A DNA stretch of 64,000 nucleotides from Strongylocentrotus purpuratus (taxonomy: Eukaryota; Echinodermata; Echinoidea; Camarodonta; Strongylocentrotidae): NCBI RefSeq assembly GCF_000002235.5, contig NW_022145609.1:13608328-13672327 (forward strand), in the 5' to 3' direction. The notes under the pieces are model-generated. The model saw nothing but the letters and a program-made list of their open reading frames with translations, made no database searches and was not told the origin of the DNA. The position numbers and the translations under genes were made by a program. How positions within the stretch are numbered: position 1 is the stretch's first letter; every line of letters begins with the position of its first letter. This document shows, piece after piece, positions 53,470-64,000 of the stretch.

Positions 53470-54594
53470 AATGTATATCTCAACAAAACTCCAATGACAA
53501 ATTACTTTAATTAAGTCATTTAGGACTACTTTACAATCAAGGGGACTGTACGAGGCTGATCTGCATTACATGATTTATAAATCTACGAGTAGCCAACTTC
53601 ATTTATTATACGTTTGGCTGGGGAATGATTTACTATTTTCATATTTTCTTGGTATAAGTATTCTCCTGCGGACAATAACTCAGCCGGGGGACGGCGAAAA
53701 GCTTGATTTACTACAGCTGTAGCTTGGGGCCATGGAGTTATTTGTGATCGTTGAATTTTCATCAAATCACTTAGCATGAATAATCATCCGACATACAAAG
53801 CATATGTTTTATTACACCGGTAATTATTCTTTTCTTCTGTTGACAAATCTATTCAAAGATCAAAGTGAAGGAGTGGATGGAGGGGGGGGGGGGGGGTACC
53901 AATGAACAAACAATATTACTTGTAATCTGAGAGCATACTGCACAAAACAACCTGCATTAAACAGACAGAATGAGCCAATGAAGAGAGATTATCATGTCAT
54001 GTTCGTGAAAGCCAAAGAAGAGCAACTGCAGTTCTTAACATTGATTTGAATAGTGCAAATAGAGCATGATCAACTAATCGCTTCTATAAGAAACTCAATC
54101 CAAACTGGATCAACTATAAAACCACTTTAACAACAAGTCTCAGGCTTTGTAACCCCCACCCTACCCTCAAGTTCATTCACTGTGGTGCATGATCGCTTGG
54201 TGAAAATTTAACGACCTGCCCTTTTTAAAAAAAGTTCCATTACTGACATGAAATATTACTCAACGTATTTGAATCATCAGCACGCCTAAGCTACATGTTC
54301 TGAAGCTCTGGCATGTCACCTAATCCACAACAGGTACTGCGATACACCGTAAGACACGCCCCGCTTCCCTTTCCCAGTCTCAAGTTCCCCTAGCTGGCCC
54401 AGAGTCTAAGCCAAGAACCTAGGCCGGCTGGCCTGCATATATGTGCAGGGCTCAAGCCAAGCTGTAGCCAAGGTGATGCCGAGAAAACCCAAGCAGGCGA
54501 GATCTGAAATCTGGCAGGGCCCTTTGACAAGCTACACCATCCATGGTTACACCCAGTAGACTAAGGTTCAGGGTTTACACCGAGATGATGGAAG

Positions 54595-54885
54595 GTGTCA
54601 TTCACACTAAAAAGATTGTACACAGAACAGTCACACTAGAAACAAAACTTGGATAAAGAGAAAATCACATTCACAGAAAATAGCACACTAGAAATATGGA
54701 AAGAATGAATGCATTGTCGCAATATGATTTAATAGTAAATAGCCATTCATACTAGAATATACATTTATACTCGGAAGATAGAAATTAAGACATTCATACT
54801 AGAAAGATAGATTTAAGAAACAGCCCATTCACATAGCAAAGATAATTTTTAAAAACATGACATTCACACCAGAAAAAAGGCAAAG
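54595..54885. repeat. Degenerate minisatellite of about 65 bp
   Basis: The motif CATTCA(C/T)A(C/T)(T/C)AGAAA recurs about every 60-70 bp (for example near 54600, 54690, 54748, 54792 and 54860), with A-rich spacers. Confidence 0.6.
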
Positions 54886-57800
54886 GCAGATGCAATCTTC
54901 TCAAGGATCATGTCAGACAACTGCCCGTACTAAAAGGCTTTGGTTGTAATGATCCTAAACAGTTGTTATATCATATGCTTCTCTTATGTGAACACAAAAT
55001 TGTGATTAATAAAAATATGATAGCCAGTATGACCGAACTGAACAGAATATCTTCTTGCATGTACAGAAAATATTACAAGAGATTAGATTTCTCACGCAGG
55101 AATAAGGCCGTGCAAAAACAGTTTAGAAGGGAAATGAGAATTTGAGAGTGGTTAAGAGGACTAAAGATCTACAGTTAAGATTGGGAGGAAAGTCAGTGCC
55201 TTGCACTTTTCTTCAATGTTACTTTTAGAGAAAGCTTACTCGCAACCCAAGGTTTTGAAAGAGAAGAGATTAACAGAGGGGGAAAACTCATTGCTAATCT
55301 TGCCCTCCGAACCAGATTAGTAATAGAACGCATTTAAGAGTTTCACCCTGCTAGTGTATGCTTTCAGCTGGTCTCGTGTTTTAAGACAGCTTAGTAATTC
55401 TATCACGCCACATGCCTACAGTCACACAGATTTACGCACCATCTCACGCAATATCCCATCATGCAGTGGAAAGGAGTACCAAAAGGGGGATGAAAAGAGA
55501 AACGATGCAATAAAATGGAGGCCAGATGGACAGATGGACATTTTTATTGGATCCTATTTGAACCCGTGCTTGCAGCAGATATAAATAAATTAATCAGGCT
55601 ACTGGGTGGATCGAATTTTAAATGCATTTAAAACTTTCTTCAAATCCTTACAATGACACAGAAAAGGGCAATGTCACAGTTTTGTTTAATTTGGTGAAAC
55701 TATACTCCTAATATTCATGACTATTGGGAGAAGTGCAAGTATGATACAGTTGTATTTCCTCCCATACCGATAGTTTATAAAGAGGTCAACAACAAAGAAA
55801 TGGCAGACTCTGAGGCTGCACAACCAGATTCCTGTAGAACACGAGACGGATTGTGAGACGGTACTGGCGAGAGCATGAACTCGGATGAAAGCAATACAGA
55901 GACGTTAAAATGCAAGGCAGTATCGCCCTCGAGAGAAAATCGAAAGTGCAGCACGAGAGAGCCACTTGCCGGGGCAGGGGGAAGATTGGCCAGCGAGGCT
56001 GCTCCCAGACCCCGATGTTAATGCGGCCGCTCGCGTCTCTCAAGTGCCCTCCTGCACATGCGGCCTGCCGATCTGCTTTCCGAGGTACTCGGACGCCCGA
56101 ATCAATACCGTGGAGATGGACTCCTCTCCTCGCTGATGGCCGGCAGAGGGAACTAACTAACATGCAAGGGCATGTAGCGGAGATGGGCTTTTCAACAAGC
56201 AGGTCTAGATCGGGCTACACCCTCTAGGTCCGTCGCCTGATCAGGTTTCTGGGAAGGACGGACATGAGAGGGGAGAGCCTTTCGCCCACACTCTCAGATG
56301 GACAGGCAAAGAAAGGAGTCTTTGCTAAGAGGACGTCAAACACAGCACTTCTGAGTCAGTTTCCTATCAAAGTCCTTTCTAATTGCATTCCTACTTATTC
56401 ATGCAGCCACGACTGGACATCCTCGATCCGAATATTCAAATAATGGGTCTGTTCCATCGCATATGGTATTCAAACAATATTTGAGGAGGGGACTTAAGGC
56501 AATACTCCATAGGCCTCATGCAAATCAAGCTCTTTGCATAACCAAGGATCTCATATTGGGAATATTGCCATGACAACCACATATTCATAATTTTTACAGG
56601 AAGAAGAATTCTTGAGGTCACACGGGGGACATAGGAATACAAACAAAAGGATAAGCTGGTGATATACAAGTATATGCTATTCAATCATATAGTAGATGCA
56701 AAAATACAGCAAGAAACTCTGAAAGATCAGAAAGATGGAGACAGAAATGAAGAAAGAATCTTTAACCTTTTCTCTAGCAATCATACATACATTGTATTGT
56801 TAAAAAAAAATTGTCATATTTAATGCATTAATTTCATCATGAACTACTAATACAAACATGTTTGAACATGACATAGCTTTTGCAGTATATGGCTCGAATC
56901 TCTCTACACCAATATTAAAAACTTTAAAATACTTTATTTGATTACAAAAAATATATAAATGGCATAATGATATGGATAAAGATCATTATCAATCTGTCAT
57001 GGTCTTAATCTTATGAACCCCTCAAATATATGCATACATACATGTAATACCGTGTAATACCATGTCAATGATATGGAATGGGTAAAATGATAAACAATTT
57101 GAAAAAGCAATGTAAAATTTGAAGAAAAAACTATATAGCATGATTTGTCTGGAAAATAGTTTTTCTCAGAGTCTGTATAATTTATTGACCTTTTTAGAAT
57201 CATTTTACCTTAGTAATCGCACACTTAAACCTCATAAAACAATCCATGAAAACATTCATATACTTAAAGTTCGTCACATCACATGACTAGTGACAAACTT
57301 GAAAAAGATCTACTTCTAAACCACACAAAAACACACAGCGCACATTCACAACCAGTCAGACAATCCCTTACAACCTTGGAAAGAGTCTAACTCTACTTTA
57401 AACAATATTGAGGCTAATATGTTGACAGTTAAATAGAATTATTTCCTTACATTGATTAGAAAGTAATCAGTGCATGGTATCAATGTACATTCAGACTCTT
57501 TATTATTATCGCTTATACTTGTATTGCTCTATAAAGCTTCAACCTAATTTTCACTGAACCGTCGATACCATCACAACAAAAATAGAATATGTATGTAGAA
57601 AGCAAGTAATATTTAGCGTTAACGGCACCAAGCTGGTTAATACAACCAGAAAGACCAACTTCACTGTACTTAAGGTTGTAAACACATCACAAGCTAACAA
57701 GAAATATTGGTTTTGGCAAATTGAAGCTTTTAGTACATATTATTTTCCAGAGAAAGGAAAATAACTTTGTTATAACTAGAACAGAGACCTGATGGTGTAT

Positions 57801-58439
57801 CCTCTTTGGTTGGTAGGTCCATTGTTATTCCTCATTTGTACGAAAGATCCCATTACAAGCTTAAAGATAGTTTGCACAAGTGGAATTTTACACGCTATTA
57901 ATTCAGGGAGAGCTTCCAAGTAATATGGAGGAATATGAAAAAGATATGCTGTACCAGTTCACTTACTAAAAGTATATCACTTAATTTACAAGTTTATAAA
58001 CTTATGACAGCATGTATATATATTATATGTAAAAATGAACACAACAGGAACAACTTAGATCAAAGAAAACACTGTTGACATTTCATTCTTTGGGTGTTCA
58101 GGAAAATTGTTACTATTTCTGTAATCTAATCTAATTTATTTTGCTGAAATCTCCAGACAAAAAATTTTTTTTTGAATCTATTTATCCTCTAGAAATATCT
58201 TTGCAATGAATACATGAATATTGAATCAAAGAGAATCTTGATTCATATAGTCACAAAGAATTTCTTTGACTGCTGCCTATAATGCCTTGTACTAATCACC
58301 AGAAGATAAGACACACCCATTAATTGACCGTCTTTGTGAGTAGACGATGAATGTGAACTTATGAAGACTAATCCTCCATAAATCGACACTTGTGGGACTA
58401 TGCATATTTCAATGCTAACCAGAACTAGAACAGAGTAAT

Positions 58440-58562
58440 ATCTAGTATCAATAGTCATTCATATTTTGATCGCATACTGTGTTGTACATTGACTTTGTTT
58501 CAGCTTCCCAACTGCATGTTCCTTTATTGCAATAAACCAAATCAAATCAAATCAAATCAAAA
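58440..58562 (+). mobile_element. Possible non-LTR retrotransposon 3' end
   Basis: Sequence ending CCTTTATTGCAATAAACC followed by four to five AAATC pentamers. Short tandem tails after an AATAAA are common at 3' ends of invertebrate LINE or SINE elements. No coding part is seen, so the call is weak. Confidence 0.3.
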
Positions 58563-60312
58563 TATTATATTAAAATCAGAAATTCACATGGAGAGTACAC
58601 TTGAGTTTATCAAGCACTATAAAGGATATAAGGGGCACAAGTCATCTTTCCCTAGATATCAATACTGAAAACAATAATGGGACAATAAATAGACAAAATA
58701 TCTGTTCCGGGTTTTACACATGTGTGTATAAAACAATGTACGAGGCATATTAATATGGTTGTGTCATCATTCCTCATATGATTATAAATAGCCAATAACA
58801 ATAGTGGTCTAATGAATAAACACATTATCTTTTCAGTTTTTGTAAGGATACATTCGACTGCAACTGACGCAATGATAAAATTCCCATTAAGACACCATAA
58901 CTGTATATGCACAAGTGTTCTATGTGCACTGCGATGAGTAAGTTCACCCCAAGTTACGAGCCACTAAAATCCCACGCTAACACAATACCAGCCCTCTCAT
59001 TTATCTCCCGTAATTGATTTCATAGTAATCCAAGGCTTTACGGCTTTTGTTACGATGTGGTTTCGCTTACATACTGTATACCCAAGCTTATACACAGAAT
59101 TTGTATATCTACCAAACATAATCCCGTCAGCTTCCTTTTATATTGTATTATTCAGGTTATGATGATATATCTTCTGTGTTATGGGAGTGCAAAGGAAAGA
59201 TGAATGGACTCAGATTTCTTAACTTGACTCATTTTGTATGTATAATGCTTTTTTTATCTCAATAATCCAAGTTGAAAAGATATCAATTAAATGGGGTTGA
59301 TTCAATGTATTGTTACAACAGGATACAGCCAGAAAGAGTCACAAAGTATAATATATTTTGCACTTTTATAAGTGACCACACAATAAACATCTATATGACA
59401 CATGTATTGCAAGCTTTGTATAACAATTATTGAAGCGTATTTGTGCTGTTGCTACAGGTTTCTACAGCTGTGGGGGTGTTCCTCATTGATATTACATGTA
59501 CACGTATGTACTTTTAAAGCCAACATGCACTTTGTGGGTCAGAACGGTAATTCTGAACAAAACAAACTGTAATGTGCAAAGCACTTGTTATTTCCCTCAC
59601 AGATTATGACTGACTTCAGAAATATGGAACATGAACTAACATGATTTCACAATTAGAATATCAACGTGTCTAAAAATCAAAACCAAAACTACAGAATCAA
59701 TTAAAGCCTTTGTTTGCAAACAATTGCTACTCAGACACAACCATCACCATAATGTGACATGGAAAACTGGTAATATCCTGATGATATTCATCCTTTCAAA
59801 TATGGGCACTGGGAATCCCCATAGTTCACAGTGATGAAATAATTTTTTCTTTTTTTTACTCTAAATTGGTGATTTTAAAACAAAATTTCTATTCCAGTAT
59901 TACATGTTCATTGAAAGTTTTGAAATGAGGACTTATGTATCTGAATTTGTCTTCTTTCATCTTTGGTATTCAATTTCGCAATGCAAACTCCCTTTTTTTT
60001 TTTTTTTTACCTTTCCTCCTAAAATATTGCACATAAATTATTTCATACAGGTGTAAACTATGAAGAAAAAAGCAAATCTCCTATACCACAGACTACATGT
60101 ATGTTATAAAAGATGCATTTCATATCTCCCCTGTATTCTCTCATTTCTTATTTTCAACCATTGAGTAGCCAATTGCACGCTCTATCTCAGGTTAATAATT
60201 ATAATGATTTTGTCCATGATATGGAACACTGCTAGCATGCCTGACCACTTCCATTCCGCTTGGGTTTCAGCCATTTTGCCTATGGTCCTTTCAAGCCTGA
60301 AAGATTCTCCAT

Positions 60313-60576
60313 ATGCACATATATATTGTGGGCAGAGCAGCGCGTACTCTGGCCCAGCAAGCAGCCCTTGGATTGGAATATTTATACAGCCTGGGGGTGA
60401 GCCCCACCGAATTACATCTGACGGACCCTGTGGCTGTGGCTGGCAGTGGCAGGGATGGGGAGGTTGAGCTTTTTACTTGTTCAGTCACACAGGAGGGGAG
60501 GCCGGATGAGGCCTACGATGCTGGCTTGTTTCCCTACCAGTACTACGACTGGGCTGCATCACCCAGTGGTATACAT
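60313..60576 (+). CDS. Exon-like ORF, possible degenerate kinase-like segment
   Basis: About 85 codons of high-complexity sequence, GC-richer than its surroundings: LAQQAALGLEYLYSLGV, SPTELHLTDPVAVAG, GEVELFTC, DEAYDAGLFPYQYYDWAASP. The layout loosely follows the receptor-tyrosine-kinase stretch from helix E (LA.Q.A.G.EYL) through the catalytic loop to the activation-loop end (P.RWM.PE). The HRD and DFG motifs are not intact, as in pseudokinases. Candidate acceptors are GTGGGCAG or GAGCAG; the best donor (AGTG|GTATAC) is poor. It lies antisense inside the ZSWIM intron. It could be an exon of a nested gene, a pseudogene piece or chance. Confidence 0.3.
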
Positions 60577-60939
60577 CAAACCACACACACCCACCGCATC
60601 TTTCGCTTTCTCTTCGTTTGACGGCCTCCACCAAACAAATGAATGCAAATCCATCAAGTGGAGAGAGAAGGAGAAAGAGAGAGAGATGCAGGGAGATAGA
60701 TTTTACGGACAAGTGTGTGTGCTTAGGGGCTGTGGCAGTCACGCAAGCTCTCAATCTTTTAGAGCTCTGTACTCCTTCACTGGTGCGTGCGTGCGAGGGC
60801 AAAATGAAAAACAGAACAGGCGGAACAGCATGTTTGAGAGTCAGAGAGAGAAAGAGAGTAGAGTAAGTATGTGCAGTGATGGATGTGTGGTACATACAAG
60901 GACAGGGCATAGGAGATTGGGGGAGGGGAGAAGTTGAGA

Positions 60940-61060
60940 GAGAATTAGAGAGAGAGATAGAGATAGAGAGAGAGAAGAGAGAGAGAGAGAGAAAAGAGAG
61001 AGAGAGAGAGAAAAGAGAGAGAGAGAGGGAGATGAGGATAGGAGAGAGAGAAGGGAAAGG
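60940..61060. repeat. GA-rich polypurine tract
   Basis: GAGAGA with AAAGAG interruptions. A smaller GA patch lies at 60660-60690. Confidence 0.95.
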
Positions 61061-61436
61061 ATGTCTCACTATGAAAAATAAAGAGGTCAAGGTGAATTAT
61101 GAGGTGAAAATAAAGAAGAAAAAAACTGATCTTAGGTGAGAGAAGAAGAAAGAATGAAAACACAAGAGGTATGCATTAAACCAAATTCTATCTCAAAATG
61201 CGAATGGCTGACAGAAGATAAAAGGAGCAAATTGAGACAGAATGGAAGAGAGAGAGAGAGCATTTGGAAGCGGAAGAAGAAGCGGAGTTGGTATGCACAA
61301 TAGACGATCTCTTCCACCAAGCTGAATACTTCAGAACACTCGTTCACTCGCTCGTTCACTCGTTCGTTAGTCCAATCAGGCATTGCATTGCTCCCAGCGT
61401 GGCATACCAATAAAGTGGCACTGTGAGAGACAGCGA

Positions 61437-61482
61437 CAGAGGGAGAGAGAGAGAGAGAGTCAGAGAGAGAGAGAGAGCAGGG
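61437..61482. repeat. (GA)n microsatellite
   Basis: Two GA runs separated by TCA, total about 45 bp. Confidence 0.95.
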
Positions 61483-62237
61483 TTGAAGTAAGGGAGGCCT
61501 TTCATCCAGCGAGCGATCTCTCGCTGGTCTACTTGCTCCGCGGTGGTGGAGGTACAGTGGGGAATATTGTTATGTCTGCAAATACTTATAATGCATGACC
61601 TCAGTGGGTAATGCAGGATGGCGCTTGAAAAGACCCAGCCAAACAGAAACTGATAAAAAGCTCCCAGCAAATAATATTCTTTCTTTCCTTCTCTCTTCTC
61701 AGTCTGTGGCTTTTTTTCTTCTTCGCAAGAGCTACGCGTTTCTCTCTCTCTCTCTCCCTTTATCTAGCTCTTTCTGCTCTCGATTCCTCTCGGGGAAATG
61801 ACTTTTGATCAGTTTGGCCGAGCCGCTGCTCTCAAGGTATCTCCCAGATTGGCTGCCGGGATTCATAAAGCCAACCATCTGCAAGACTGATCTGAATGCA
61901 TGCTATTGACTAGCAAGGCCTCATCGCTAATGTAGGGCTGTCAGAGCTCAAAGCTACCATGGATTTCAACGTAGAAAAGGAGAAATTCAAGTGGAATAAT
62001 GCATCATTAATGGCTATTTTCATCTTTTCCCCTTTCATAATGGGGCAGTCAACCTAAAAATATATGTTCTACTACTGTATGCTAGATTCCTCTACCAATT
62101 TTAATAATTTCCCTAAATGATAGAATTTGTGTTCAACATGTCTTAAACGTACTGAAATGCAGTTCTGACAGCAAAATTCTGCTTCGCAATTCTATGAAAC
62201 TGTACTAGGAGGATTAAATGATAATAATTCGATATTC

Positions 62238-62391
62238 AATTTTGTTTGCATTGAACTGAGATTTATTTTTAGTGGAAGTTATTCTTGTTACCGTGTCACA
62301 TCTGAACTTGATTTAATCAAGTTCAGATGTGACAAAGTAACAAGAATAACTTCCACTAAAAATAAATCTCAGTTCAACGAAAACAAATTTA
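62238..62391. repeat. Near-perfect palindrome: two arms of about 75 bp, 1-base centre
   Basis: Arms 62238-62313 and 62315-62391 are inverse copies around the T at 62314 (GAACTTGATT T AATCAAGTTC). They share long perfect blocks such as AACAAGAATAACTTCCACTA with only two substitutions there. Identity drops only in the last 15 bases. Confidence 0.92.
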
Positions 62392-62554
62392 GGAATTCAA
62401 CTAAAAACAAGTACCGGTACATATTATATTTCAATTATCTTTTGGGGACATCTGATATTGCTTAGGTGTAAGCGTTCAATCAGGAGCAACTTAGAAGACT
62501 ACTAAAAGCTACAGAGTTATCACAAATTATTTATTTTCAATGATAATTATATTC

Positions 62555-63190
62555 ATATTCAATATTGAATTCAATTGAAAAGATTTTAATTACGGAATAT
62601 AATTTCCCTGCTTAATTCAAAAGAAGAGATTCACAATATCACAAGAACATCTTTGTAATGCACACTATAAGGTTGTTACTTCGAAAATTCTATTACAAAG
62701 AAGGTGTACACACAATAAACTACATTTTTGTTTAGTGTAAGAGGAAGAGTTATACTAAATCCTGAAGGAAATCATGACTTTACTTTCAATGAAAAATACT
62801 TCATGAAATATCATTTCCCTGCGCATTTCAAAAGAAATAAATTCACATTATCATAAGAATATCTTTGAAATGCACATTATAATGTCGGATTTTAGTACTG
62901 TCCATTTACAAAGAAGGTGTACACTACAATTTTGTTTGGTTTATGAGTACAAGTTAGACTAACTCCTGAAGATAATCATGACTTTACTTTCAATAAAAAT
63001 TACTTAATTGAATATAATTTCCCTGCACAATTCAAAAGAAAGAAATCCCAATTATCATAAGAATATCTTTGAAATGCACTTTATAAGGTTGTTACTTTAG
63101 TACTGTCCATTTGCAAAGAAGGTGTATACTACATTTATGTTTGGTTTATGAGGAAAAGTTAAGACTAACTCCCGAAGAAAATCATGAGTC
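62555..63190. repeat. Tandem repeat, three units of about 205-210 bp
   Basis: Units are aligned on TTTCCCTGC(A/T)... at 62601, 62811 and 63016. Each also carries ATCATAAGAATATCTTTG, TGCAC(A/T)(T/C)TATAA, AAAGAAGGTGTA and AATCATGA. Identity is roughly 80%, and there are no frames. Confidence 0.88.
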
Positions 63191-64000
63191 AGAGTAAGAG
63201 TTGTCAAGGATTATGAAGCCTCCTGACAGGTCGGAGTACCTGGATTTAGGCCACTGGTCTACAGATGACTCACTCAGGCAAATGTTCCTCTCTCTCGGAG
63301 GAAGATACAACCCCCAAAAGGTCTCTTGGACCCCCAAAGCTTCACCCTGATATGACCCTAGAGTCAGTCATTCTCATCCCTCGAGCTCGATGAAAAAACT
63401 GCTAGGTTCAAAGAGCTTGTTCTGTTCTCAGGTGACTTTCATGAAAGTTGTGCTCCACGTTTCTTATTCAGTTGGATTTGAGAGGTTCGGAATACGTGAT
63501 TGATGGTCTAAACTGGCCCATCTCACCCTAAGATTCAATAAAACCATGAAAGGTGTAAGTAAACATATACATAGTATTATTGTAGGCCTATAGCATAGAC
63601 AATCGTAACCACCTTACTATATTGTACAGTAATGTTGCAGTGTTGAATCCCTTGTGAATCTATCGACTGCAATGATCTGCACACACATCCCTAACATGTA
63701 CACTACCCATAGGTGCAGAATAACTTTAAGGTGTGAAGGGGTCTGCCTCCATGAGGACTAGCATTGGAATGTCTGACCTGGGCTGATAAGGCACCTTCAC
63801 ATTCTACAACACCTGTGGGATCAATCCAAGACCCTTCCACACTGGCCAAGAGGAAGACGCCAGGACTATTTTTAGTTCCATTCCTTCCACTGGCAAGCTC
63901 CTAAACATTCCGTTTAGATCGCTCTCGTTAGGGTCCATGTCTTAAAGTGGGCAGAAAATCTTACTAGGCAGTAACCATATGATTGAGGGCCATCCAACCC

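Noticed and set aside
55786..56227. Overlapping frames of 105-125 codons in a GC-richer patch, considered as the missing N-terminal ZSWIM exon
   Set aside because: Neither strand shows the family's N-terminal motifs, and the minus-strand frame is Cys/Ser-rich without similarity. It may be conserved non-coding DNA.

Overview
This is a gene-poor, AT-rich stretch of animal nuclear DNA. It has small phased exons with GT/AG borders, long introns, many non-autonomous DNA transposons, minisatellites and very long GA/CT tracts. The main protein is close to the vertebrate ZSWIM5/ZSWIM6 family, and the transposon and microsatellite style recalls echinoderms and other marine invertebrate deuterostomes. 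My best guess is a sea-urchin-like echinoderm, inferred from style and protein similarity only. There are no operons, CRISPR arrays or convincing RNA genes.

Layout. (1) Bases 1-1845, plus strand: the last three exons of a conserved gene I cannot name, ending in TAA at 1656-1658 with an AATAAA at 1820-1825. (2) About 1.85-12.1 kb: space between two convergent genes. It holds a 179-bp tandem duplication, a 588-bp hAT-type transposon with perfect 8-bp target duplications, a MITE with about 50-bp inverted ends, a dispersed repeat, and probably the long 3' UTR of the next gene. (3) 12.1-52.6 kb, minus strand: twelve exons of a ZSWIM5/6 orthologue, from the SWIM zinc-binding exon (52574-52215) to the stop codon (12125-12127). 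All internal junctions are in phase and give about 1025 residues. The N-terminal exon or exons lie beyond base 64000. (4) 52.6-64 kb: the upstream intron, with repeats, a near-perfect hairpin, a three-copy tandem repeat, and a plus-strand exon-like ORF at about 60.3-60.6 kb that resembles a degenerate tyrosine-kinase-like segment.

The two genes have no evident functional link. The more unusual observations are: a TTAA-ended MITE family with three of five copies within about 50 bp of exon borders; a decayed copy of an exon end plus splice region in the following intron; a tandem NAGNAG acceptor; an intronic minisatellite whose units carry GGTAAA on the transcribed strand; two large foldback hairpins in introns; and alternating GA and CT tracts in the largest intron.
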